This document shows positions 1-6,509 of a stretch of 7,695 nucleotides of DNA, one piece after another. The notes under the pieces are model-generated. The model was not told the origin of the DNA. It did not search any database and was given only the letters and a program-made list of their open reading frames with translations. Positions within the stretch are counted from its first letter, which is position 1; the number at the start of each line of letters is the position of its first letter. A program made the position numbers and the translations under genes. Source of the stretch: Alphaproteobacteria bacterium (GTDB taxonomy: Bacteria > Pseudomonadota > Alphaproteobacteria > UBA3830); assembly GCA_025998775.1 (NCBI GenBank), contig BNWK01000062.1, positions 1-7,695 of the forward strand, in the 5' to 3' direction.

Positions 1-2
1 CA

Positions 3-116
3 ATGGCGAAGACGAACAGCTTGCGTTATAAAGGAGTCTCTATAAAAAAACTAAGAAAAATGGCTGGCTGGAATGACTCAGTACTTGCTGATGTTCTTGC
101 GCAAATTTTTTCATGA
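3..116 (+). other. Small open frame at the left edge, possibly the tail of an upstream gene
   Basis: A frame is open from the window edge and contains ATG at 3 and 60. It ends at a TGA (114-116) that overlaps the ATG of the next gene as ATGA. Read from the ATG at 3 it gives 37 residues, Lys-rich at first and then ending ADVLAQIFS. No ribosome binding site fits either ATG: the AAGGAG at 31-36 is too far from 60. It could be the 3' end of a gene that starts outside the window, a leader peptide, or chance. A T6 run (106-111) just before the stop would join this frame to the next gene after a -1 slip. The product is not recognised. Confidence 0.25.
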
Positions 117-1300
117 GGCCGCCCTGCGAAAGCACCAGTTCAACGCAAAGCCGAAGACGAAGTCGAAGTCGAAGTGCTAAACGTAGAGCTGACTCACTCA
201 GAGCGGACAAATCAACACATACCGATAGGCAACATCGCAAATCCGCACGAAAATCTGTGAAATCTGCTGAACTAGGGGGGGGGCGGCAGGCACGCATAGG
301 TCGCGAAACTAGTAAGTCTTTCGACAGACCACGGCACAATAACGTTCGCGGCCGCTCCCACAACAGAGATGTTGAACGATATGGCTCGGTGCGGCGTCCG
401 GGAAGCACGTCTTATTCCAGCAACAGTGGGTCTGCGCGTAATTTAGAAAATGCCACAGGGAGTCCCGCTTCCGTCCCTTCAACTGCATTTGTGCCAACAA
501 CTGCCTCGCAGAATCAGAATGTTAGCAGTGGAACAGCGACTGAAGCGCCCGGGCCACATGTACATACACCTGCACAGATGCTGGATATGGTAAAGAGGCA
601 TCTAGCTGCTGACTTCGACATAGCACAAGAGCGCACGCCTTTTCAGCCTGCGAAGAACGTCAATCTTGTGTGTGATAGAGCGGTTGTAGATAAAGAAATA
701 GTAGCTGAGGAAAAGAAACTATGCGTTGTTTTGAGACGCGACTTCAGAAATTGGATCTCTTTCCTATGTGGAGCCACAGTGCCGACTTTTCCTGGGCCAT
801 TTAAATCTTTAGCAGCATATAGAGCAGCAAGCGATGACGAGTTGGAGAGAAATCACGATTATGTACAGCTTGTTTTCCCAAGGCAAAACAAGTCAGACTA
901 TGCTAATTTCGACTACTACTTGGACAACAGAGATATGATGGTATCAGGGAAAGTAGGAACTCCAATTGAAGTGTTGCACGAGATATTGAATAATGATAAT
1001 TCTGATATCGCAGCGTATATTCGTGGAAATGTTCTGGAAAACGCGAGACGTATGCTACACTTCTGGGGCTTTGAAGTTGTGATAAAGGAGGACGGTCCTC
1101 GTCGCTGGTTCGAATTCCATCAAATACACATGGATGTCGTCAAAAGCAAATTGACCGGCGGAAATCATAATGAGTTGAGAGTGAGCAGACTGTTGGAGCA
1201 CCTCAAAGCAATGGGATTGGAGGGATGCAAGGAATCGATCAAACCAGAACTCAAAAAGATAAATCCAGAAACATATCGAAAGTACTGGGGTAAAATATAA
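113..1300 (+). CDS. OGFr-domain protein with Arg/Ser-rich N-terminus
   Basis: This 395-codon gene has two parts. Residues 1-150 are low complexity and very basic, with an RRRSRSRS stretch near the start, Gly55-57 encoded by a G9 run, then Ser/Thr/Asn-rich sequence; they look disordered. Residues about 200-375 match the opioid growth factor receptor conserved region: FRNW around Trp214, the NHDYVQLVFP block at 247-256 (family pattern HxYIQWLFP), NARRMLHFWGF (family RxMLxFYG) and NHNELRVSRLL at 351-361. No membrane segment or signal peptide is evident. The family is typical of eukaryotes, with scattered bacterial members; its biochemical activity is not established, so no function is assigned. 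The ATG at 113 is the only ATG after the in-frame TGA at 89, but it lacks a clear ribosome binding site, so the start is uncertain and coupling to the upstream frame is possible. The domain call is firm; the N-terminus is less so. Confidence 0.82.
   Translation: MRPPCESTSSTQSRRRSRSRSAKRRADSLRADKSTHTDRQHRKSARKSVKSAELGGGRQARIGRETSKSFDRPRHNNVRGRSHNRDVERYGSVRRPGSTSYSSNSGSARNLENATGSPASVPSTAFVPTTASQNQNVSSGTATEAPGPHVHTPAQMLDMVKRHLAADFDIAQERTPFQPAKNVNLVCDRAVVDKEIVAEEKKLCVVLRRDFRNWISFLCGATVPTFPGPFKSLAAYRAASDDELERNHDYVQLVFPRQNKSDYANFDYYLDNRDMMVSGKVGTPIEVLHEILNNDNSDIAAYIRGNVLENARRMLHFWGFEVVIKEDGPRRWFEFHQIHMDVVKSKLTGGNHNELRVSRLLEHLKAMGLEGCKESIKPELKKINPETYRKYWGKI
152..175 (+). repeat. Tandem hexamer encoding Arg-Ser repeats
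   Basis: Four consecutive hexamer units, one CGAAGA followed by three CGAAGT, sit inside the OGFr gene and encode the RRRSRSRS stretch. Six-base units keep the reading frame, so changes in unit number would alter only the length of the basic segment. Confidence 0.7.
275..283 (+). repeat. Nine-G homopolymer inside the OGFr gene
   Basis: Nine G in a row encode Gly55-57 of the OGFr-domain protein. Such a tract is conspicuous in AT-rich surroundings and is a typical substrate for slipped-strand mispairing. Gain or loss of one G would shift the frame upstream of the whole OGFr domain. Confidence 0.8.
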
Positions 1301-1321
1301 AGTCCCTATAACGATCAAAAT

Positions 1322-1352
1322 ACCGTCTTTGAGATCAAATTGCAAAGACGGT
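1322..1352. terminator. Strong hairpin after the OGFr gene
   Basis: A perfect 10-bp stem pairs ACCGTCTTTG (1322-1331) with CAAAGACGGT (1343-1352) around an 11-nt loop, starting 21 bases after the OGFr stop. On the plus strand no T-run follows (GTATCTGAAAAAG), so it is not a classical intrinsic terminator in that direction. On the minus strand it is followed by ATTTTGATC, a short T-run. It probably ends or stabilises the upstream transcript. Confidence 0.5.
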
Positions 1353-1417
1353 GTATCTGAAAAAGCATAACATCGATCTGATCAATCAAAAAACTCCACT
1401 ACTATGTGTGCTATCAA

Positions 1418-1446
1418 TTGAAGAAAAGTGTAACTTAGTATATTAT
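1418..1446 (+). promoter_or_regulatory. Sigma70-like promoter for the infA cluster
   Basis: TTGAAG (1418-1423) and TATTAT (1441-1446) are separated by exactly 17 bases and lie 23 bases before the infA ATG, after the hairpin that closes the preceding gene. A GGAG ribosome binding site at 1461-1464 follows. This is the best promoter match ahead of infA and may also serve the ferritin gene, fni and ettA, since no equally good match was seen between them. Confidence 0.55.
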
Positions 1447-1469
1447 AGCACTGTTTTTATGGAGTTCTC

Positions 1470-1688
1470 ATGCCTAAGGAAGATTTAATCGAATTCTCTG
1501 GCGAAGTTACGGAAGTACTACCCAACGCGATGTTTCGCGTTAAACTGGAAAATGATCATATTATTTTAGCTCATACTTCAGGAAGAATGAAGAAAAATAG
1601 AATTCGCGTTCTAGTGGGAGATAGGGTCACAGTCGAGATGACAACTTATGACTTTACTAAAGGCCGCATAACGTTTAGATCCAAGTAA
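1470..1688 (+). CDS. infA: Translation initiation factor IF-1
   Basis: A full-length 72-residue IF-1, a cytoplasmic single OB-fold protein that binds the ribosomal A site on the 30S subunit during initiation. Diagnostic segments are [11 protein letters not shown] at the start, [29 protein letters not shown] and the C-terminal GDRVTVEM...TKGRITFR. The wording is closest to what I know of alphaproteobacterial IF-1 (KEDxIEFSG, MTxYDxTKGRI). GGAG at 1461-1464 lies five bases before the ATG. It appears to be the first gene of a plus-strand cluster, 64 bases ahead of the ferritin-like gene. Nothing is missing. Confidence 0.97.
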   Translation: MPKEDLIEFSGEVTEVLPNAMFRVKLENDHIILAHTSGRMKKNRIRVLVGDRVTVEMTTYDFTKGRITFRSK

Positions 1689-1752
1689 TCATATCTTTAC
1701 TTATTTGATGTATTATTATCAATAGTATTGGTTTTTTATTGGAGTTTATCCT

Positions 1753-2277
1753 ATGCCTCTTGTTTTTGGTAAAAGGGTGCATGATGCGCTAAATAAGCAG
1801 ATTACTGCAGAAATGACGAGCTCGTATACGTTCCTATCGATGGCCAATGTCTTTTCGGACATGGGGCTTGTGGGATGTTCCAAGTGGGCTATGCTTCAGG
1901 CTAGGGATCGCCTGGAACGTTCCATGCGAATATATAGTCATATGCGTTCAAGAAATGGAAAGGTCAGGTTTCTGCAAATTCAACCTCCGAAACAAGATTG
2001 GCGAGCTCCTTTACATATATTTGAAGAAATTGTTAGAATGGAGCAAGGGGTATCGTCAGCTATAATGTTGCTCTATGATTATGCTCTTGGAGATAAGGAT
2101 TTTCAGTCCCAGACCTTGCTCATGTGGTTTATCGAGGATCAAATTGGAAAGGAATCTCTCGCAGAAGAGCTTCTCAATAGGTTTCGAAAGATGCAGACAA
2201 CTGATCTTGGTGTATTTATGTTTGACGAAGAAGTAAATAATAGGGTTCCAAAGGATTACGATAAGGAGATTCAGTGA
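1753..2277 (+). CDS. Ferritin-like protein with degraded ferroxidase centre
   Basis: A 174-residue four-helix-bundle protein of the bacterial non-haem ferritin (FtnA) family, which stores iron in a 24-mer shell. It aligns to E. coli FtnA as I know it without gaps at an offset of three residues over the key helices. Glu20 (FtnA E17), Glu97 (E94) and Gln130 (Q127) are kept. The bridging Glu50 is Arg53 and His53 is Arg56, in the segment ARDRLERSM; third-site Glu49, Glu126, Glu129 and Glu130 become Asp52, Asp129, Gly132 and Lys133. Rapid Fe(II) oxidation at a normal diiron site is therefore unlikely. The reading frame is intact, which argues for a kept but altered role rather than decay. GGAG at 1741-1744 lies eight bases before the ATG. 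The stop overlaps the GTG start of fni. A different ferritin-like subfamily cannot be excluded. Confidence 0.88.
   Translation: MPLVFGKRVHDALNKQITAEMTSSYTFLSMANVFSDMGLVGCSKWAMLQARDRLERSMRIYSHMRSRNGKVRFLQIQPPKQDWRAPLHIFEEIVRMEQGVSSAIMLLYDYALGDKDFQSQTLLMWFIEDQIGKESLAEELLNRFRKMQTTDLGVFMFDEEVNNRVPKDYDKEIQ
2263..2268 (+). promoter_or_regulatory. Ribosome binding site of fni, inside the ferritin gene
   Basis: AAGGAG lies in the last codons of the ferritin gene, five bases before the GTG at 2274. It fixes GTG as the fni start and makes the GTGA stop/start overlap a likely translational coupling point. Confidence 0.75.
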
Positions 2278-3362
2278 AAAAATTTCTTCCAGATCCAGTA
2301 GCAGGTGGTGATTTTTTAGTAGGTGATTCGCGCAAAAAGCCCAGTAAGATTTCCGTGAGAAAGGATGAGCATATTTCGATTGCATTATCGGAGTTTCCAT
2401 CAGTCGAGCTTGATCCAGGTTTCAGAAATTATAGATTCGAACATAATGCGTTACCAGAAGTGGATTTCTCGGAAATAGATACGTCCGTAAATGTTCTCGG
2501 AAGAATAATGAGCATACCTATGATGATATCGCCGATTACCGGTGGATCCGAAAAAAGCAAAAAAGTCAATAGAGCGCTTTCGGAGTTAGCCAACGATTTC
2601 AAAATAGGTTTTGCTGTTGGAAGTCAGCGTTGTGCGTTGACAGATAGTTCCTTGGAAATGACCTATAAAATCAGAAAATATGCTCCTGATATTCTTGTGT
2701 TTGCAAATTTTGGAGCCGTGCAATTGAACTATGGATTTTCCATTGATGAATGTCGAAGAGCCATAGATATGATAGACGCCGACGCAATGGTGTTTCATCT
2801 GAATCCACTGCATGAGGTGTTCCAAATGGGTGGAAATACGAATTTCTCTGGCATACTGAACAAAATAGAAAAAATTTGCTCAAAATTAGATGCTCCCGTA
2901 ATCGTAAAAGAAGTAGGCTATGGCATATCCCAAACTGTCGCTCAGAGATTGGCAGATGTCGGCGTGTATGCCATCGATGTGGCTGGGGCCGGTTCCATTT
3001 CCTGGTCTGAAATCGAGAAAAAAAGATCGAAGGATGTCGTCGTGCATAGTGCATCCAAAGCATTTATCGGATGGGGAAATCCCACTGCCGAATGCATAAA
3101 GGAAATAGCAGATAATGTAGAAGATATAAAAATCATCGCCAGTGGCGGAGTGAAAACCGGCGTTGACATGGCCAAGTCCATAGCTTTGGGAGCCGATTTT
3201 TGCGGCAATGCGTCGGAATTCCTGAAAAGGGTCTCGATATCTCGTTCAGAATGTGAGATATTTGTCGAGTCTTTAATTTTGGAGTTGAAAACGGCAATGC
3301 TATGTACCGGATGTAAAAATATCAATGAATTAAGATCAGCAAAAATAAAAAAAGTCTCATAG
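2274..3362 (+). CDS. fni: Isopentenyl-diphosphate delta-isomerase, type 2
   Basis: A 362-residue FMN- and NAD(P)H-dependent cytoplasmic TIM-barrel enzyme that interconverts isopentenyl and dimethylallyl diphosphate. Family motifs in order: RKDEH (29-33), SPITGG, GSQR, FANFGAVQ, HLNPL (175-179), VIVKEVGYG, DVAGAGSISW, HSASK, and a C-terminal ASGGVKTGVDMAKSIALGA flavin-phosphate segment. About 20 extra residues precede RKDEH, making it slightly longer than usual (about 330-350). Unusual positions: the conserved Gln of HLNxxQE is His180, and the following family pattern QPEG reads QMGG, while Glu181 is retained. GTG is chosen as start because of AAGGAG five bases upstream and the four-base overlap with the ferritin stop. 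Type 2 isomerases occur in Rickettsia-like bacteria that lack a full isoprenoid pathway and may use host precursor; whether that holds here is inference. Family call is sure; activity less so. Confidence 0.93.
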   Translation: MKKFLPDPVAGGDFLVGDSRKKPSKISVRKDEHISIALSEFPSVELDPGFRNYRFEHNALPEVDFSEIDTSVNVLGRIMSIPMMISPITGGSEKSKKVNRALSELANDFKIGFAVGSQRCALTDSSLEMTYKIRKYAPDILVFANFGAVQLNYGFSIDECRRAIDMIDADAMVFHLNPLHEVFQMGGNTNFSGILNKIEKICSKLDAPVIVKEVGYGISQTVAQRLADVGVYAIDVAGAGSISWSEIEKKRSKDVVVHSASKAFIGWGNPTAECIKEIADNVEDIKIIASGGVKTGVDMAKSIALGADFCGNASEFLKRVSISRSECEIFVESLILELKTAMLCTGCKNINELRSAKIKKVS

Positions 3363-3397
3363 ATTTATAAGTTTAAGTTTTTTATATAGGAAATTTT

Positions 3398-5080
3398 ATG
3401 GCTTCTTATCAGTATATATATGTTATGAAAGGCGCTTCCAAGGTGTACCCCGGAGGCAAACAGGTTCTGAAGGAGACTTACCTCTCTTTCTTTCCGGATG
3501 CAAAAATTGGAATTATCGGAAGCAACGGAGCTGGTAAATCCACTCTAATGAAAATTATGGCTGGTTTAGATACGGATTTCAACGGCGAGGCCTGGTTAGC
3601 CAAGGGGGCGTCAGTGGGATATCTTCCGCAGGAGCCGGGATTGGACAATAATCTTAGCGTGTACGAGAATATAGTCTCTGCACTGGCGGATCAGAAGGCC
3701 ATATTGGACGAATTCGATGCGATTTCCTCTAAATTTGCCGATGTAACGTCCGACGACGAGATGAACGATCTCATTACGAAGCAAGCGGAGCTTCAGGACA
3801 AAATAGACGCCCTCAATCTCTGGGATCTCAATAGAACGGTAGAAATAGCCATGGATGCGCTGCGCTGTCCCAATGGAGATGCGCGCGTGGAAAATCTGTC
3901 CGGAGGCGAAAAGAGAAGAGTCGCTCTCTGTAAATTGCTTCTGCAAAAGCCAGATCTTCTGCTTCTGGACGAGCCGACGAACCATTTGGATGCTGAATCC
4001 ATCGCCTGGCTCGAGAAATATCTTCAGGACTATAAAGGAGCGGTAGTTCTCGTTACCCACGACAGATACTTTCTGGACAATGTTGTGGGATGGATACTGG
4101 AGCTTGATCGCGGCAATACATATCCGTTCGAAGGAAATTACTCGGCGTGGCTGGAAGAAAGACAGAAGCGCAACGAGCAATTGGATAAGAAAGAAACCGA
4201 TAGACAGCGCTTTCTTGCCCGCGAGTTGGAGTGGATTCGCCAATCTCCAAAGGCGCGTCATGCCAAGAGTAAGGCGAGAATCAATAGCTATGAGCAAATG
4301 CTGGCGGAGGAAAATTCGAGAACTTACAACACGGCAGCACTCTATATTCCATCAGGTCCGCGCCTTGGAGATATCGTTATAAACGCCAAATCTCTTGGAA
4401 AATCGTTTGAGGATAAGGTTCTGTTTGAGAAGCTATCATTTGAGCTTCCGCCTGGCGCGATTGTCGGTGTCATAGGTCCTAATGGGGCAGGAAAAAGCAC
4501 GCTGTTCAAGCTTCTAGTCGGAAAAGAAACGCCAAGCTCCGGTTCTATAAAAATAGGCGAAACCGTAAAGATGGCCTATGTCGATCAAAGTCGAGATTCA
4601 TTGGACAGTAAGAAAACTGTTTGGGAAGAAATATCCGACTCCCTCGATGAAATTGAACTGGGCAATCGAAAAATGCCGAGTCGAGCATATGTTTCCAATT
4701 TCGGATTTAAGGGAACAGATCAGCAGAAATATATCAATCAGCTTTCCGGTGGCGAACGCAACAGAGTTCATCTGGCTAAGATCTTGAAATCTGGCGCTAA
4801 TGTGATACTGCTGGACGAGCCTACCAACGATCTGGACGTGGATACGCTGAGAAGCCTGGAGGATGCGTTGTTGGATTTCGCCGGATGCGCCGTAGTTATA
4901 AGTCACGATCGCTGGTTTTTGGATAGAATTTGTACGCATATACTGTCATTTGAAGGCGAAAGTAAAGTAGAATGGTTTCAGGGCGATTTCACATCCTACG
5001 AGGAAGATAAAAAACGCAGACTCGGCATAAGTGAGTTAATTCCTCAAAGGATAAGGTACAAGAAATTGTCGTCTGGTTAG
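3398..5080 (+). CDS. ettA: Energy-dependent translational throttle protein EttA (ABC-F ATPase)
   Basis: A 560-residue ABC-F protein with two nucleotide-binding domains and no membrane segments. EttA binds the ribosomal E site and gates the first elongation steps according to the ATP/ADP ratio. Domain 1 has Walker A GSNGAGKST (41-49), signature LSGGE (167-171) and Walker B with DEPTNHLD from Asp191. Domain 2 has Walker A GPNGAGKST (360-368), signature LSGGE from 449 and DEPTNDLD from Asp473. An arm insertion in domain 1 (about 95-140) and the inter-domain linker ELEWIRQSPKARHAKSKAR are EttA-like; matching continues to the C-terminal RIRYKKL, so it is full length (family about 555). A weak AGGAA at 3388-3392 precedes the ATG by five bases. 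It lies 35 bases after fni and is probably cotranscribed. Uup and other ABC-F types fit worse. Confidence 0.96.
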   Translation: MASYQYIYVMKGASKVYPGGKQVLKETYLSFFPDAKIGIIGSNGAGKSTLMKIMAGLDTDFNGEAWLAKGASVGYLPQEPGLDNNLSVYENIVSALADQKAILDEFDAISSKFADVTSDDEMNDLITKQAELQDKIDALNLWDLNRTVEIAMDALRCPNGDARVENLSGGEKRRVALCKLLLQKPDLLLLDEPTNHLDAESIAWLEKYLQDYKGAVVLVTHDRYFLDNVVGWILELDRGNTYPFEGNYSAWLEERQKRNEQLDKKETDRQRFLARELEWIRQSPKARHAKSKARINSYEQMLAEENSRTYNTAALYIPSGPRLGDIVINAKSLGKSFEDKVLFEKLSFELPPGAIVGVIGPNGAGKSTLFKLLVGKETPSSGSIKIGETVKMAYVDQSRDSLDSKKTVWEEISDSLDEIELGNRKMPSRAYVSNFGFKGTDQQKYINQLSGGERNRVHLAKILKSGANVILLDEPTNDLDVDTLRSLEDALLDFAGCAVVISHDRWFLDRICTHILSFEGESKVEWFQGDFTSYEEDKKRRLGISELIPQRIRYKKLSSG

Positions 5081-5124
5081 GTGAGACTGATAATGGATCT
5101 TTTTCGCAATTGGCTTTGTCAGAT

Positions 5125-5176
5125 ACGCTGCTCGGATCCTAATGTACATCAAGTACACTCCGGTCCTACGCGGCGT
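5125..5176. repeat. 52-nt imperfect palindrome (hairpin element) between ettA and the HAD gene
   Basis: Three nested stems align symmetrically: ACGCTGC (5125-5131) with GCGGCGT (5170-5176), GGATC (5134-5138) with GGTCC (5162-5166), and TGTAC (5143-5147) with GTACA (5153-5157). Together they give 17 pairs, two of them G-U, with short near-symmetric internal loops and an ATCAA tip. A second small palindrome, GACAC-AA-GTGTC, follows at 5192-5203. No T-run follows, so it is not a standard terminator. It resembles dispersed intergenic palindromes of the REP type or a structured RNA; whether it is repeated in the genome cannot be seen here. Confidence 0.6.
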
Positions 5177-5246
5177 TCTTCCTAGCTCTACGACACAAGT
5201 GTCTTGCAAAAAATATCTCATTATGCAGCAGTCTATAAGTGGTTAT

Positions 5247-5250
5247 GGAG
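5247..5250 (+). promoter_or_regulatory. Ribosome binding site that sets the HAD gene start
   Basis: GGAG lies eight bases before the ATG at 5259. The longer open frame begins at 5142 inside the 52-nt palindrome, has no ribosome binding site there, and would add 39 residues that do not look like HAD sequence. Confidence 0.65.
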
Positions 5251-5258
5251 TGATAATT

Positions 5259-6302
5259 ATGGACATTAGGGACGATATTTTAGAGCTTGCAGATTTATAC
5301 GATACATTTTTTGTTGATATATACGGGGTCTTGTATGATGGTGTTAACATCTATGATGGTGCACTCAGTACAATGCAACAGCTAAAGAATCTGAAGAAAA
5401 AAATCATTGTTCTGTCGAATACCACCCAGGTATCGCTGGATGCCAAGCTCGGATACTCTCAGCGTGGCATGTTTGAAAACGTACATTATGATGAAATGAT
5501 AACGTCTGGAGAATTCGTCCATTATTTTGTGGTAAATAAACCAAAAGAATTCTCCGAGTTGATCGGCTCAAACGGAAATAAAGTGAAATGCCTGTTTATG
5601 GGAAACGACAGTATATTTAACGGAGCTCATATTGTAAAAGTTGACGACTACGCTGATGCAGACTTTATTTATGTGGGTGTTCCAAGGTCGTCCTACGGTA
5701 ATGTAAAAATAGACGATGTTTTCGATGGAGATGAATCAGTTGAGATCTGGGATGTAGTCAATAGAGATTGGCACAATCTGAGGGATAGCTTCGGTAGAAA
5801 AACATTTTCTGAATTTGCCGCTGCACTTGATTCTTGCCTAAAAAGAAACAGCGTGTTAATTGTCGCAAATCCTGATATCTTTGCTCATGGATCTGTACAT
5901 AATGATTCCAGAAAGGTTCCAATCATTACACAGGGGTGCATAGGAAAGCATTATGAAAAACTCGGTGGAAAAGTTGTGTATTTCGGAAAGCCATACACTG
6001 GTATATTCGAATACGCTAAACAATTTGCAAATCCTGATGATAGAATTGCGATGGTCGGTGATACTCCCTGGACAGATATAGCTGGCGCCAACAATATCGG
6101 CATAAGTTCCATAATGGTCATGACTGGAATTACGGAAGAATTCTGCAACCGAATGGATCTTGCGTTGTCGGACGAAGAAAAAATCGACTCGCTGCTAAAT
6201 AACATGACTAGGAAAATGTCCGACATACAGACGGACGTTCATCCAACTCACGTGATCCGGCAATTTGCTCATATGGAAGGCAATGTATCTGCCTACGCAT
6301 AA
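5259..6302 (+). CDS. HAD-superfamily class IIA hydrolase (TIGR01459-like)
   Basis: A 347-residue cytoplasmic haloacid-dehalogenase-family protein, NagD-like in layout with a cap domain between motifs II and III. Motif I is FFVDIYGVLYDG with nucleophile Asp20; motif II is IIVLSNTTQ with Ser53; motif III is FGKPY with Lys244; motif IV is GDTPWTD with Asp268 and Asp273. The second Asp of the usual DxD is Tyr22; in the TIGR01459 subfamily as I recall it, this place is aromatic (DxWG), so this is probably a subfamily trait rather than damage. Such proteins are mostly phosphatases of small phosphorylated metabolites; the substrate is unknown. The start at 5259 is chosen because of GGAG eight bases upstream. 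It lies 178 bases after ettA with a palindrome between them, so it may have its own transcript. Length and motifs are intact. Confidence 0.87.
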   Translation: MDIRDDILELADLYDTFFVDIYGVLYDGVNIYDGALSTMQQLKNLKKKIIVLSNTTQVSLDAKLGYSQRGMFENVHYDEMITSGEFVHYFVVNKPKEFSELIGSNGNKVKCLFMGNDSIFNGAHIVKVDDYADADFIYVGVPRSSYGNVKIDDVFDGDESVEIWDVVNRDWHNLRDSFGRKTFSEFAAALDSCLKRNSVLIVANPDIFAHGSVHNDSRKVPIITQGCIGKHYEKLGGKVVYFGKPYTGIFEYAKQFANPDDRIAMVGDTPWTDIAGANNIGISSIMVMTGITEEFCNRMDLALSDEEKIDSLLNNMTRKMSDIQTDVHPTHVIRQFAHMEGNVSAYA

Positions 6303-6310
6303 GTAGAAGG

Positions 6311-6354
6311 GGCGGAGATTACTCTTTGAGTCTGCATTCGTAATTGTTTCCGCC
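6311..6354. other. Possible hairpin just after the HAD gene
   Basis: GGCGGA (6311-6316) pairs with TCCGCC (6349-6354) and ATTAC (6318-6322) with GTAAT (6340-6344), leaving a 17-nt loop and a small uneven internal loop. It begins nine bases after the HAD stop, has no T-run, and could protect the 3' end of the transcript. Confidence 0.4.
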
Positions 6355-6432
6355 ACTTGCCGCACACGCGTTACTCGAGAAGGGCTTGTGATGCAACTAT
6401 TAATTCAGAGGCCAGAAGGGCTGTAGCATCCA

Positions 6433-6453
6433 GTTGAAGGAAGTTCAACGTTT
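6433..6453. terminator. Weak terminator-like hairpin
   Basis: GTTGAA (6433-6438) pairs with TTCAAC (6444-6449) around GGAAG and is followed on the plus strand by GTTTT. The stem is short and GC-poor and the T-run is only four bases, so termination would be weak. It lies between the converging HAD gene and the minus-strand pseudogene. Confidence 0.35.
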
Positions 6454-6509
6454 TCGTATTCTCCACATTTTCAAAGCGAGTATCAGGTTAGGTTGTTCGG
6501 TCCGTGATT

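Larger units (their letters stand above)
6303..6509. other. Intergenic region between converging genes
   Basis: No convincing gene is seen. The region lies between the plus-strand HAD gene and the end of the minus-strand pseudogene. It contains two possible hairpins, listed separately. Composition is intermediate between the AT-rich genes to the left and the GC-richer block to the right. A 61-codon plus-strand frame starting at 6434 overlaps the pseudogene and has no support. Confidence 0.5.

Noticed and set aside
40..408. Minus-strand frame of 122 codons with Leu/Arg repeats
   Set aside because: It is the reverse reading of the RS-rich, hexamer-repeat part of the OGFr gene and has no ribosome binding site or recognisable domain.
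2671..3325. Two minus-strand frames of about 130 codons
   Set aside because: Both lie wholly inside fni, which is motif-complete on the plus strand.
3611..4297. Minus-strand frame of 228 codons
   Set aside because: It is the antisense shadow of ettA, whose plus-strand frame has all ABC-F motifs.
5093..5185. Short plus-strand frame of 30 codons over the palindrome
   Set aside because: No ribosome binding site or family match was seen, and the paired structure of this DNA explains the sequence better than a peptide does.
5142..5258. N-terminal extension of the HAD gene from the ATG at 5142
   Set aside because: This start lies inside the 52-nt palindrome without a ribosome binding site, and the extra residues do not resemble HAD proteins; GGAG before 5259 fits better.
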